A stretch of 34,236 nucleotides of DNA from Sulfurimonadaceae bacterium (GCA_026193155.1 JAPHSI010000136.1:1-34236); one strand, 5' to 3'; shown: positions 8,325 to 16,555, counted from the first letter of the stretch. A program made the numbers and translations. Notes: generated by a model not told the origin, from the letters alone.

Positions 8325-9054
8325 CCTTAAACCATTCTAACTGTTTACGTAATTCAACTACTTTTCCAACTACAATTAGTGCAGGTGTCGGGACATCTTT
8401 AGCTTTTTCAACTATATTATCTAATGTACCCACTACAACTGACTGATCTTTTGTAGTCCCTTTTGATATTACAGCACATGGAAAGCTACCTTCTTTACCA
8501 ACTTCTTTAAGTTTTTGAGTAATCTTTGGCAGATTATGCAGACCCATCAAAAATACTATAGTATCATCGGTACGAAAATTCTCCCATGGAATTTGTGATA
8601 CTTTTTTATTTGGTGATTCATGACCTGTTACAACTCTAAAACTAACTGCAACACCACGGTGTGTAACTGGAATTCCGGCATATGCAGGGGCAGATATAGC
8701 TGAAGTTATACCCGGGATTATCTCAAATCCGACTCCTCTTTCATGAAGATATGCAGCTTCTTCACCCCCGCGGCCAAATACGAAAGGGTCACCGCCTTTA
8801 AGACGAACTACATTTTCATGTTTTAGAGCATTTTGATATATAACTTCATTTATATCATCTTGAGGCATGATATGACGACCATCTTCTTTGCCTACATAAA
8901 CAAATTCACAGCCATCTTTAGACATTTCTAAAATATCAGGATTGGCTAACCTGTCATATATAATCACGTCAGCCTCTTTTATTACACGTGCTGCCTTTAT
9001 AGTTAAAAGTTCTACATCACCAGGACCTGCCCCTGTTAAATATACATTACCCAT
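8311..9054 (-). CDS. nirE: Uroporphyrinogen-III C-methyltransferase
   Basis: A 247-residue SAM-dependent enzyme that methylates uroporphyrinogen III at C2 and C7 to give precorrin-2, the branch point to siroheme, haem d1 and cobalamin. Family motifs are VYLTGAGPGDVELLT at the N terminus, DVIIYDRL, VRLKGGDPFVFGRGGEEA (SAM site) and GIPVTHRG. Length is that of single-domain SUMT (CobA/NirE), not of trifunctional CysG. It lies between nirF and the ODP kinase in the haem d1 operon; its ATG overlaps the nirF stop (TAATG). The matching precorrin-2 dehydrogenase is encoded separately at 22325-22894. It may serve general siroheme or cobalamin synthesis as well as haem d1. Confidence 0.93.
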   Translation of the reverse strand: MGNVYLTGAGPGDVELLTIKAARVIKEADVIIYDRLANPDILEMSKDGCEFVYVGKEDGRHIMPQDDINEVIYQNALKHENVVRLKGGDPFVFGRGGEEAAYLHERGVGFEIIPGITSAISAPAYAGIPVTHRGVAVSFRVVTGHESPNKKVSQIPWENFRTDDTIVFLMGLHNLPKITQKLKEVGKEGSFPCAVISKGTTKDQSVVVGTLDNIVEKAKDVPTPALIVVGKVVELRKQLEWFKGEEA

Positions 9055-10187
9055 TAGTTTTTCCCTTCATAAATAAATATACCTGATGGTTTTTTAATTT
9101 GAAATATCTCTCTACTTAACCACCAACCTTCAGTATTTAATACTGCAATTTTATTTGTATCATTTACTGATACATATAGATTTGGTCTAACTTTTGACCA
9201 TCTAACATGAAGGACTTTTCCGTCAAACTCAAATCTTTTTATAATTTTTAACGTTTTAGTATCTATAATCTGAATCACAGGAAATTTTTTGCCGCTAAAA
9301 GTAACAGCTAAATATTTTTTATCTGGTGATAATGATGTAAATACAGGTAAACCTTCTGTCTCTATATTTTTAACATGTTTAAAATCAGGTGTATATACCA
9401 TTACTTTATTATTTCCAACTGCTGGTATGAAAACATGTCCCCCACCAATAGACCAAAATCCAAAATGAGGTACTTTTAATACCGGTTTTCTATCTTCTAA
9501 CATAATTTTTATTTTTGAGTATTTCATAGTATCTAAATCAACTACGCCAAAGTGCTCACTTTGAAAAAAACCAGTTATAAAGTTATTGTCTTTAATCATG
9601 GCGTCAAAAGGCATTACACCAACATCTTCAAACTCTTTATAGATAACAAAATGTGGTTTTCCTTTTCCCTCATTTGTATCTTTTAGAACTGTTATTTTGT
9701 CATTGTCCATTTGCGAGAATATAAGATAATCTTTATATATTTTAATCCCGACATTCTTACTTCCAGTATTAAAAGACTGAAGCGGTTTTAAATCACGATC
9801 AAGTATATCTACACTTTTTTTAGCATAATTTGCAACTGCTAGATAATTTTCATTGATTGTAAATCCAATAGCACTATCACTAGTTTTATATTCAGCTAAA
9901 ATCTTTTCACTCTCTGGATCAAATTTAACAACATATCCATCACGACTTATCACATATCCATCATGTCCTGAAAACTTAACAACACCATGGTTCATATTGT
10001 GTATACCTTTGATATGTCCACTTGGTATACCTTTTTCAATGATTGCCAAAGAATTACTTTCTCTCTCAACAACAAAGATTTTTTCATTTGTATCTAGCAT
10101 TGCTTTAATCGGATTAATACTTTGAGCTTCAACACTAACTAATAATGATGAAACCAAAGTTGCCGTATAAAATATTTTTTTTATCAT
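9054..10187 (-). CDS. nirF: Haem d1 biosynthesis protein NirF
   Basis: A 377-residue beta-propeller protein with an N-terminal signal (MIKKIFYTATLVSSLLVSVEA), so probably periplasmic. It resembles the d1 domain of cytochrome cd1 without the haem c domain. Recognisable segments are KIFVVERESNSLAIIEKG, FTINENYLAVANYAKKSVDI, MPFDAMIKDNNFITGFFQSE and SIGGGHVFIPAVGNNKVMVY. NirF binds haem d1 precursors and is required for a late step; its exact reaction has been debated. The ATG has an AGGAGATAA ribosome-binding site 4 bases after nirJ. NirN, another d1-propeller protein, has similar length only after its cytochrome domain; none is present here, which supports the NirF call. Confidence 0.9.
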   Translation of the reverse strand: MIKKIFYTATLVSSLLVSVEAQSINPIKAMLDTNEKIFVVERESNSLAIIEKGIPSGHIKGIHNMNHGVVKFSGHDGYVISRDGYVVKFDPESEKILAEYKTSDSAIGFTINENYLAVANYAKKSVDILDRDLKPLQSFNTGSKNVGIKIYKDYLIFSQMDNDKITVLKDTNEGKGKPHFVIYKEFEDVGVMPFDAMIKDNNFITGFFQSEHFGVVDLDTMKYSKIKIMLEDRKPVLKVPHFGFWSIGGGHVFIPAVGNNKVMVYTPDFKHVKNIETEGLPVFTSLSPDKKYLAVTFSGKKFPVIQIIDTKTLKIIKRFEFDGKVLHVRWSKVRPNLYVSVNDTNKIAVLNTEGWWLSREIFQIKKPSGIFIYEGKN

Positions 10188-10191
10188 AATA

Positions 10192-11310
10192 TTATCTCCT
10201 TCTCTCTTCTTGAGTTAAATAACAAGATGGGTCTTCACTCCATAAATCTCCGGTAATTGCATATGCACGAGCACGACTTCCACCGTTACAAATATCTATT
10301 TGTTCACAATCACTACATATTCCACTTATCTGCTTTCTAGGATGCGTTCTTAGTTGTTCTAACAATTCTCCTTTTTGCCAAATATCACTAAAGTCTTGCT
10401 CTAAAATATTTCCTATAGTAATAGGGAAAAATGGGTCAGGTCTTACATCACCTTCACTATTTATATTTAATAGTTTTCTACCTGCAGAGTTTCCACCCCA
10501 TGCTACAAGACGATCTCTCATCTTATCTTTTAAATCCGGGTATTCTTTTGCAAATCTCTCTAAAAAGACAACTGCATCCATCTCCATATTCCCCGTAACT
10601 ATTTCTATATCACGACCCTCTTTGTGGTACTGGAATGCTTTATCTAATATAAAATCAACCGCTTCTCTGCGTTGTTCTTTTGTTAAATCCATTTTAAGAT
10701 TATCTAATCCACGACCTGAGTAAACCAGATGCGATATATATATTTTTGGGATATTCTCTTTCTCAACCATATCGAAAATATATTCTAATGAGTTAATGGT
10801 GTCTTTTGTCATAGTAAAACGGATTCCTACTTTAGCACCTGTGGAATTAGCAAGTTTTACAGCTTTTAAAGTCTCAACGAAAGCACCCTTCAAACCACGG
10901 AAATAATCATGAGTCTCTTCATCACCATCGATAGACACACCTACATAGTTAAAAGTGTCAACTATTTTATTGATATTTGACTTTGTAAAATATAATCCAT
11001 TACTTGAAAGGTAAGTTATTATTCCGTTTTCTTTACAAAAATCAGCTATCTCAAATAAATCTTTCCTTGTCAAAGGCTCACCGCCCGAGAATATTATAAA
11101 TTTTATACCGTTTTCTTTCATTTGCAAGATTGTTTTTTTAATCTGAGGTGTAGTTAGAGTATCGACTTCATCCAAAGTAGATTTTGAATAACAATGCAGA
11201 CATGAGAGGTTACATCTGTTTGTAAAATTCCAAATAGCAATCGCGCCGTCTAAAACTCTAGGGTTTTGGTCTTGTACTACTGATTTTATTAAGTTTGTTA
11301 ATCTAAACAT
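10192..11310 (-). CDS. nirJ: Radical SAM haem d1 biosynthesis protein NirJ
   Basis: A 372-residue radical SAM enzyme. The 4Fe-4S site is C33, C37 and C40 in NRCNLSCLHCYS, followed by FIIFSGGEPLTRKDLF (SAM-binding GGEP). The C-terminal SPASM/twitch cysteines lie in GICSDCEQIDICNGGSRARA and DPSCYLT. NirJ converts 12,18-didecarboxysiroheme toward haem d1 by replacing propionate side chains with oxo groups. Context between nirC and nirF makes NirJ more likely than the related AhbC/AhbD haem b enzymes. Its ATG overlaps the nirC stop (TAATG), so the two are coupled. Confidence 0.92.
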   Translation of the reverse strand: MFRLTNLIKSVVQDQNPRVLDGAIAIWNFTNRCNLSCLHCYSKSTLDEVDTLTTPQIKKTILQMKENGIKFIIFSGGEPLTRKDLFEIADFCKENGIITYLSSNGLYFTKSNINKIVDTFNYVGVSIDGDEETHDYFRGLKGAFVETLKAVKLANSTGAKVGIRFTMTKDTINSLEYIFDMVEKENIPKIYISHLVYSGRGLDNLKMDLTKEQRREAVDFILDKAFQYHKEGRDIEIVTGNMEMDAVVFLERFAKEYPDLKDKMRDRLVAWGGNSAGRKLLNINSEGDVRPDPFFPITIGNILEQDFSDIWQKGELLEQLRTHPRKQISGICSDCEQIDICNGGSRARAYAITGDLWSEDPSCYLTQEERRR

Positions 11311-11615
11311 TATTTACCTTTATAGGAGAGTATATATTCGCTTAGTGATTCTATCTCTGCATCACTAAGGTTAAACTGTGTCATAACTGTTCTTTTATAG
11401 CCAAATGCTTTATACATAGATTTTGGGCTAATTATATATGCCTGTATCTCTTCTTTTGTACGTTTAGAAGCTATTTCAGAAAAAGGAGGTCCAAAAGCCA
11501 CCGCAGTTTGATGATGACAACCCCAACAATGCGTCTCAAATAGTTTTTTACCATTTAAGTCTTTTGAATATAGTAATGAAGATAAAACCGCTAACACTAA
11601 AATATATTTTTTCAT
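11310..11615 (-). CDS. nirC: Small periplasmic cytochrome c, NirC-like
   Basis: A 101-residue monohaem cytochrome c with a signal peptide (MKKYILVLAVLSSLLYS), CWGCH at residues 30-34 and a probable Met ligand in the YKRTVMTQFNLS segment. It matches the NirC/cytochrome c55x size and position at the head of a haem d1 operon, where NirC is proposed to supply electrons to NirS or to haem d1 assembly. The start chosen is ATG at 11613-11615, preceded by GGGAACAGGT and beginning directly with the lysine-rich signal. An upstream in-frame ATG at 11627 would add MGTG and is an alternative. It is the first gene after a TTGAT box at 11703-11716. Confidence 0.8.
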   Translation of the reverse strand: MKKYILVLAVLSSLLYSKDLNGKKLFETHCWGCHHQTAVAFGPPFSEIASKRTKEEIQAYIISPKSMYKAFGYKRTVMTQFNLSDAEIESLSEYILSYKGK

Positions 11616-11674
11616 ACCTGTTCCCATTGAATTATTAATCCCTAAAAAGGATTTATAATTAATTATATAATTAA

Positions 11675-11716
11675 AGAATATCTTTTTATTGTATATTAAT
11701 CGTTGACTTTAATCAA
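11675..11716 (-). promoter_or_regulatory. DNR/FNR-type class II promoter of nirC-nirJ-nirF-nirE-kinase-regulator
   Basis: The minus strand reads TTGATTAAAGTCAA (11703-11716; one mismatch to TTGAT-N4-ATCAA), then exactly 22 bp, then TATTCT (11675-11680) as -10. This places the box centre at about -41.5, as for FNR/DNR class II activation. Predicted start near 11668, 40-50 bases before nirC. Confidence 0.75.
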
Positions 11717-11802
11717 TTTTGACAACATTTATATAAAATTTGGGAAAAAAGTGTGAAGTTTGTCAATTTGAAACAATATTGTGATTTTTTATAAAAGAAG
11801 GG

Positions 11803-11824
11803 TTTCTCTCCAAGAGGAGAGAAA
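11803..11824 (-). terminator. Hairpin terminator after nirS
   Basis: TTTCTCTCC, a 4-base loop, then GGAGAGAAA gives a perfect 9-bp stem 8 bases past the nirS stop. On the minus strand it is followed by CCCTTCTTTTATAAAAAA, a moderately T-rich tail. It probably ends the nor-nir transcript or protects its 3' end, separating nirS from the nirC operon, which has its own promoter. Confidence 0.65.
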
Positions 11825-11831
11825 AGTGCGA

Positions 11832-13472
11832 TTAAGCACCTGGAATAGTTTGTCTATGCTCGATAGAGTAAGTAAAAGTTGGAGTTGTTAAACCTTTAAT
11901 ATATTTAACAAATTTACCAGTTTTAGCTTCATAAATACCGATACGACCAGCATTCCATTCAGAAATCATAGTCCAGTGACCGTGATTTGCAGGCTCTGCG
12001 TGTAAAATACGAGGAGTTACAGCTTTACCTTTAGCGTCTTTAACAGTTGGAACATTCCAGCTATAAAGAACTTTGTGAGTTACAGGATCTGTAACAGTAC
12101 CTTTACTAGTACCAACAGTAATGATTCTATCTAACTCTAAAGTTTGTTTATTGATTAAGTGAACTTTATTCCAGTTAGTTGCTCCACCAAGTACATTATC
12201 AGCCCATAAGAATGGCGTATGCTCAGATGTACCGATGAATAGACCACCACCACCGATTGGGATTTGACGGATTACATCAAAGTTATCATCCCAGATAGTT
12301 ACTTGACCTAAGTTCATGTTAACTGTAGCACCAAGTTGTTGGTTTAGACCTTCGTGGAACCAAGAAGAACCTTGACCTGGGTGTGGCTTAGCAGATGGAC
12401 CAGTATAGATTTTAGTAACTAAAGATTTAGTTTTAAAGTCAACTACACCAACAACATCAGAACCTTGAGAAGCGATAAATAAGTATCTACCAATCTCTTT
12501 ACCTTCATTTAGGAAACCATCGTGAAGAATTTTACCGATATTTGGAATATCACCAACGATTGGGAAATCCGGTTTAGAATAATCTACGATATAAACGTGA
12601 CCACCATCTTTAAGTGCAAACGCGATATATGGACCGTATGGAGTGTCAAAAATACCAGCTACACGAGATGAACCGATGTTTCCATCAGGATCGATTACAG
12701 ATGAAGTAGGATAAACTTTTAATGGCTCAAGAGTCATAGCGTCCATTAAAATAGCACCACCCGGAGTGTAGTTACCAGCCATTAGGTATTTACCGTCTGG
12801 AGATACCGCTAGACCACGTGATTCTTCACCAACTTGAACTTCAGCAATTTTTTGTTGACCCGGAGTGTTTAGGTCGAACATTGTAACTAAACCTGAACGA
12901 GAGATAGAATATGCATAACGTGGTTGACGTTTATTTGTAACTGTTACGTGAACAGCAAATCCAGCTTTATGCTTAGATAAAACTTTACCGTTTGTACCAT
13001 CTACGAATGCAACTCTATATGCATCACGCTCAGTTACGAAACAGATATCAGTATTTTTCTTAACATCTACAGCCTGTGGATATTTTTTGAAAAATTTATT
13101 TCTATCATTAAGTTTTTTCCAACCAGCTTTTACATTTTCTAAAGTAAGTTGTTTAACTTTTTTACCTTTAAAGTGTTGAAGATAATCAACCATTTTATCA
13201 GCATCATCTTTTTTGAATTTTTCTTTAAACGGAGGCATAGCAGTACCAGGACGACCATTTAAAATAGTTTCAGCTAACATATAAGAATTTTTCTTATCGA
13301 TAACTTTTGGACGTAAATCAGAACCAACACCACCTTCGTGATTTGGACCGTGACAACCTTGACACTCTTTTTCAAATACTTTTTCAACATCCATGTTAGA
13401 TGTTCCAGCAAATAAACCCGACGATACTACTGCTAAAGCAGCAACTGATGTAACTAATTTGTTTAATCTCAT
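11832..13472 (-). CDS. nirS: Cytochrome cd1 nitrite reductase
   Basis: A 546-residue periplasmic enzyme reducing nitrite to NO. A signal peptide (residues 1-22) is followed by a cytochrome c domain with CQGCH at 37-41 and Met79 in GTAMPPF, then an eight-bladed d1 propeller (about 130-546). Matching remembered Pseudomonas NirS, the proximal haem d1 histidine is H175 (GFAVHVT) and the distal-pocket histidines are H317 (ILHDGF) and H364 (KPHPGQG), all present. The start used is the ATG with AGAAGGAG upstream and a proper signal peptide; the frame is open further upstream (to 13526) but that would prefix 18 unlikely residues. It is the last gene of the norC-norB-50 aa-nirS series. High G/C and repetitive codon choice compared with neighbours suggest high expression. 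Confidence 0.95.
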   Translation of the reverse strand: MRLNKLVTSVAALAVVSSGLFAGTSNMDVEKVFEKECQGCHGPNHEGGVGSDLRPKVIDKKNSYMLAETILNGRPGTAMPPFKEKFKKDDADKMVDYLQHFKGKKVKQLTLENVKAGWKKLNDRNKFFKKYPQAVDVKKNTDICFVTERDAYRVAFVDGTNGKVLSKHKAGFAVHVTVTNKRQPRYAYSISRSGLVTMFDLNTPGQQKIAEVQVGEESRGLAVSPDGKYLMAGNYTPGGAILMDAMTLEPLKVYPTSSVIDPDGNIGSSRVAGIFDTPYGPYIAFALKDGGHVYIVDYSKPDFPIVGDIPNIGKILHDGFLNEGKEIGRYLFIASQGSDVVGVVDFKTKSLVTKIYTGPSAKPHPGQGSSWFHEGLNQQLGATVNMNLGQVTIWDDNFDVIRQIPIGGGGLFIGTSEHTPFLWADNVLGGATNWNKVHLINKQTLELDRIITVGTSKGTVTDPVTHKVLYSWNVPTVKDAKGKAVTPRILHAEPANHGHWTMISEWNAGRIGIYEAKTGKFVKYIKGLTTPTFTYSIEHRQTIPGA

Positions 13473-13505
13473 TTTATTTCTCCTTCTAAAATAAAGATAT
13501 AGCGA

Positions 13506-13520
13506 GGCCCCAAAGGGGCC
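13506..13520 (-). other. GC-rich intercistronic hairpin before nirS
   Basis: GGCCCC-AAA-GGGGCC forms a perfect 6-bp all-GC stem in otherwise AT-rich sequence. It lies between the 50-aa gene and nirS. It lacks a following T-run in either direction, so a simple terminator is unlikely; an RNA-processing or stability element that sets different levels of nor and nirS mRNA is plausible. Confidence 0.55.
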
Positions 13521-13539
13521 CTGCAAACTAAATAACTTA

Positions 13540-13692
13540 TTAACCCTCTTGCTCTAAACGAGCTTTCTCTTGTTTGTAAATCCAAATCATTGGAAGTACA
13601 ATCACTGTGTGAAGAAAGATAGTTAGAGTAAGTGGACCTTGATTTAACCAACCAAAAAAGCTTGGTACAACATCTACAAATGGTTCAAACAT
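13540..13692 (-). CDS. 50-residue single-pass membrane protein between norB and nirS
   Basis: A small gene encoding 50 residues: MFEPFVDVVPSFFGWLNQGP, one membrane helix (LTLTIFLHTVIVLPMIWIY, about 21-39), then a charged tail KQEKARLEQEG. The ATG is preceded at ideal spacing by TAAGGAGA, which itself overlaps the norB stop codon, so translation is strongly supported and coupled. Size and topology recall small accessory subunits of haem-copper oxidases such as CcoQ, suggesting a NorCB-associated subunit or assembly factor, but no homology was recognised. A conserved-looking histidine (H28) lies within the helix. The GC-rich hairpin at 13506-13520 follows it. Confidence 0.75.
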   Translation of the reverse strand: MFEPFVDVVPSFFGWLNQGPLTLTIFLHTVIVLPMIWIYKQEKARLEQEG

Positions 13693-13703
13693 AATATTTC
13701 TCC

Positions 13704-15140
13704 TTATCTTTCGTGAACTGGGTTTTTACCAGTACTTAAAAAGTCTTTTATTAAGAATAAGAAACCTAGGAACGTAACCGCACCCATAACAAGTCTCCAA
13801 TCCATTGCTTGTGCAAACCACATACCAGACTGACCATCAAAATAAGCAGCCCATGTAGCACCCATTTGTGCACGAGACACAAGTACTTGAACATATCCTG
13901 CAATTGTTAACGCTACAGTCATTCCAACAACACCTGATGTAATTAAACTTACAGCCCAGATAGATGCTTTAGTATGCTTAAGAACTTTGATTCCGTTTGA
14001 GCCTTGAATTGCTAAGTACATCATACCAAGTAAAATCGTTGCATAAGCTCCAAAGAATGCCAAGTGACCGTGTGCCGATGTAAACTGCGTACCGTGAGTA
14101 TATAGGTTTACTTGTGGTAATGTGTGGAAGAATCCCCAGATACCTGCACCTAAGAAGTTACCAAATGCATTTAAAACAAACCATGTAAACGCAGGTTTAT
14201 TTGTAACAACAGATTTAACATGATCTTCATCTATATGACCTTCACCCATCTCTTGACCTTGAGTTTTACCCCAGTCATAAAGAACGTGAATAAACATAGC
14301 CACAAGCGGTAACGGCTCTAGTGCAGAGAATAACGCACCGATTTCCCACCAGTACTCAGGTGTACCAATCCAGAAATAGTGGTGACCTAAACCTAAGATA
14401 CCTGAACCAAATAGCATAGCTACCTCGATCCATAACCACATCTCAACTACTTTACGGTGTGCACCGATAATAGTGATAAGACCATAAGCTGCTAATGCAC
14501 CAACGAAAACTTCCCAAGTAGCTTCAACCCATAAGTGGATTACCCACCACCACCAGTATTGATCCATAGAGATATTATCAGTAAAGAACATACCACATAG
14601 ATATAAACCTGAGAAAGCGATCATATCAGCCATTAATACTGTTACGATTCCTGAACGTTGACCTTTCATTCCCGTTAAGAAAAGATTAGCAACAAATCCA
14701 AGAGCTACCACAACAATACCAAAGTCAGCCCATCTTGGAGCTTCGATATACTCACGACCTTCATTAATAAACCAGATTGTAGTTTCGTCTGCCGGTCCAA
14801 CTTGAACAAGTAGATATACTAAAACAACAACAACGATTGCTGCTGCAAAGATCCAGAATAATAATTTACCAAGTTTAATACCAACTGTCTCAATTCCAGT
14901 TTCATCAGGTAATAACCAATAAACTGAACCAAACATTGCAAATACCATCCATACAACAAGTGCATTAATGTGTATCATTCTAGCAACAGAGAAATCAATA
15001 ATTTCAAATAAAAAGCCAGGCATTACATACTGAATAGCTGCAACAAGACCAAATAGTAACTGTGCACCAAATATGATAGCTGCAAAAGTAAAATACCATG
15101 TAGCTAACTGTTTTGACTCTGATGTTATATTATTTGCCAT
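13704..15140 (-). CDS. norB: Nitric oxide reductase, large subunit
   Basis: A 478-residue, 12-helix inner-membrane subunit of the cytochrome c-dependent NO reductase, which reduces two NO to N2O. Metal ligands are all visible: H57 (RMIHIN) and H359 for haem b, H357 (SAHGHLAFFG) for haem b3, and the FeB site H202 (WWWWVIHLWVEATWEV), H253 and H254 (GLGHHYFWIG), with E206 and E275 (ALEPLPL). There is no quinol-oxidising N-terminal extension, so this is cNOR rather than qNOR. A loop insertion near residues 293-310 (EMGEGHIDEDH) is longer than in Pseudomonas, as I recall it. ATG with GGAG; overlaps norC by 11 bases. Confidence 0.96.
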   Translation of the reverse strand: MANNITSESKQLATWYFTFAAIIFGAQLLFGLVAAIQYVMPGFLFEIIDFSVARMIHINALVVWMVFAMFGSVYWLLPDETGIETVGIKLGKLLFWIFAAAIVVVVLVYLLVQVGPADETTIWFINEGREYIEAPRWADFGIVVVALGFVANLFLTGMKGQRSGIVTVLMADMIAFSGLYLCGMFFTDNISMDQYWWWWVIHLWVEATWEVFVGALAAYGLITIIGAHRKVVEMWLWIEVAMLFGSGILGLGHHYFWIGTPEYWWEIGALFSALEPLPLVAMFIHVLYDWGKTQGQEMGEGHIDEDHVKSVVTNKPAFTWFVLNAFGNFLGAGIWGFFHTLPQVNLYTHGTQFTSAHGHLAFFGAYATILLGMMYLAIQGSNGIKVLKHTKASIWAVSLITSGVVGMTVALTIAGYVQVLVSRAQMGATWAAYFDGQSGMWFAQAMDWRLVMGAVTFLGFLFLIKDFLSTGKNPVHER

Positions 15141-15783
15141 TTACTGCTCCTTGCATTCTTCCAAAGTTTCTTGGGAATCCATTCGTATCTATTGATGACA
15201 TATGCTTAAGAAATGCCACTAAACCTTTAGCCTCTTCTGCTGTAATACCAAGGTTTGGCATCATACGAGCATGTGTCGGATAAGTTGATGGATGTTGTAA
15301 GAACTCAGCCATTGCTTCTTCTTTTGTATTTTTTCCTGTCATTGCCTGCATTGAACCAGTCGGTCCCCATGCTGGGTCTAACCATGCTTTTGTTAAATCC
15401 GGAGCATAATATGCACCATTTCCAAGTAAAGTATGACAGTTCATACAGTTTTTAGCTTGTGAACCTAGTTTACCTAAGTGAAGCAAAGACGCTGCTTCTT
15501 CTTCAGACCAGTCATCACGACCAAAAAACTTTTCTTTTTCCCCAATCACCGGAACTTCATGACCACGTTTTGTGTCCATTTCGTAAGTGATTTTGTAATT
15601 AATAACCGTTGGAGCTGGAACTCTCTTAGTTACGCCACTTTGTAAGTCAGCGTCAGTACCCATTGAAATTTGACCCATTGAGTCAAATGTTAACCAAATT
15701 AGTAATACTGATGCAAATCCTGTAATCCACGCCGCCGAACGTTGCCAGAAACGATTATCACTCCATACAGATTTTTTAGCCAC
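15130..15783 (-). CDS. norC: Nitric oxide reductase, cytochrome c subunit, extended form
   Basis: A 217-residue membrane-anchored cytochrome c that feeds electrons to NorB. One N-terminal membrane helix (about residues 15-33), then the haem motif CMNCH at 113-117 followed by the NorC signature TLLGNGAYYAPDLTKAW, with a likely Met ligand in HARMMPNLG. Typical NorC is about 146-150 residues with CxxCH near residue 61, so there are about 50 extra residues between helix and haem domain (45-105). Start is GTG with a near-perfect AGGAGGGT Shine-Dalgarno. The gene follows the 108-aa membrane protein and overlaps norB. Confidence 0.93.
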   Translation of the reverse strand: MAKKSVWSDNRFWQRSAAWITGFASVLLIWLTFDSMGQISMGTDADLQSGVTKRVPAPTVINYKITYEMDTKRGHEVPVIGEKEKFFGRDDWSEEEAASLLHLGKLGSQAKNCMNCHTLLGNGAYYAPDLTKAWLDPAWGPTGSMQAMTGKNTKEEAMAEFLQHPSTYPTHARMMPNLGITAEEAKGLVAFLKHMSSIDTNGFPRNFGRMQGAVNGK

Positions 15784-15821
15784 TGTACCCTCCTATTTTT
15801 ATTGTTGATATATACTTATTG

Positions 15822-16148
15822 TTAATGTTCATTCTCTTCATGAACATTATCTTGCATGTAATAGACTGCATGTGGAAGTAATAATAGTCCAAAAGCAGCA
15901 ACAACTAATGCTTTTGCCGTAAACTCACCAACATGCATTAAATTTCCCATTATATATAAACAGTATGCTGTTAACACCCAAAAAAAATACCCAATAGGCA
16001 TTGTCCATTTTTTAAGTAAATTAACTTTTACAGCCGTATATATACCAACATAGAAACCTCCAAATATTAAAACGAACGCAGAAGATACAAAGATTGGTAA
16101 GAAATCATCTAATGCAATTTCCGGTCTGATTATTACTGGGTCAATCAT
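15822..16148 (-). CDS. Three-helix membrane protein leading the nor-nir operon
   Basis: A 108-residue protein of unknown family with three predicted membrane helices (about residues 16-37, 48-67 and 77-96) and short charged ends (tail DNVHEENEH). Motifs are FGGFYVGIYTAV, WTMPIGYFFWVLTAYCLYIMGNLMHVGEF and LLLLPHAVYYMQDN. Histidines H72 and H94 lie near membrane boundaries. The ATG has AGAGGAGA at good spacing. It is the first gene behind the box at 16222-16235 and 38 bases before norC, so it is likely needed for NorCB function, assembly or electron supply. This is an inference from position; no homologue was recognised. Confidence 0.8.
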   Translation of the reverse strand: MIDPVIIRPEIALDDFLPIFVSSAFVLIFGGFYVGIYTAVKVNLLKKWTMPIGYFFWVLTAYCLYIMGNLMHVGEFTAKALVVAAFGLLLLPHAVYYMQDNVHEENEH

Positions 16149-16193
16149 TTTTTTCTCCTCTAGATTCGTTTTTAGTTCTTCAGAATCGTATGA

Positions 16194-16235
16194 AGTTTAG
16201 CACTATTTAAAATTGCTTCCATTGACTTAAATCAA
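16194..16235 (-). promoter_or_regulatory. DNR/FNR-type class II promoter of the nor-nirS operon
   Basis: Minus strand: TTGATTTAAGTCAA (16222-16235, one mismatch), 22 bp, then TAAACT (16194-16199, 4/6) as -10. Predicted start near 16187, about 39 bases before the 108-aa gene. Same geometry as the other boxes in the window. Confidence 0.72.
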
Positions 16236-16363
16236 TTTTTTTATTTAATTTATATTTTAAGTTTGTATTAAAATTATCTGTTACCTTATGAAACAATGTT
16301 AAAAAAATAACAATTTTTACTAATACTGTCACAAATATGTCATATATAATATGTTAATGGATA

Positions 16364-16555
16364 TTATATATAGTATAGCAAAGAGGAAAGAGTTAGTGTA
16401 AATACTATAGTGAATAAAATGACTACTTTACGCTTCGTAGCCTCGTTAATAGCGTACTTTTCTTCTAAAAAGTCACCTAATTTTAAACCTGGATATACTG
16501 TAAAAAGCAGCATCGGAAAACACATTACTAAGATTATGACGATATCTAAAACCAT
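16364..16555 (-). CDS. 63-residue two-helix membrane protein
   Basis: A small protein with two hydrophobic helices (about residues 1-22, MVLDIVIILVMCFPMLLFTV, and 44-62, KVVILFTIVFTLTLSSLLYY), separated by a charged loop GDFLEEKYAINEATKRK. No family was recognised. No good Shine-Dalgarno precedes the ATG, and the predicted transcript start from the shared box at 16595-16608 lies only about 6 bases upstream, so it may be nearly leaderless. Its position between the nor promoter region and the divergent lipoprotein suggests a role in NO or nitrite stress, by inference. Confidence 0.6.
   Translation of the reverse strand: MVLDIVIILVMCFPMLLFTVYPGLKLGDFLEEKYAINEATKRKVVILFTIVFTLTLSSLLYYI

Noticed and set aside
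11773..11782. Palindrome ACAATATTGT between nirS and the nirC operon, considered as a second operator.
   Set aside because: It is short, AT-rich, does not match the TTGAT box, and lies more than 90 bases downstream of nirS but away from any suitable -10.
11832..13472. A position near residue 384 of NirS (VNMNLG) has Asn where remembered Pseudomonas NirS has His (TSHLGDG), suggesting a lost active-site residue.
   Set aside because: Counting spacing in the remembered Pseudomonas sequence puts the two distal histidines at LHDGG and PHPG, both retained here (H317, H364), and the proximal histidine H175 is also present.
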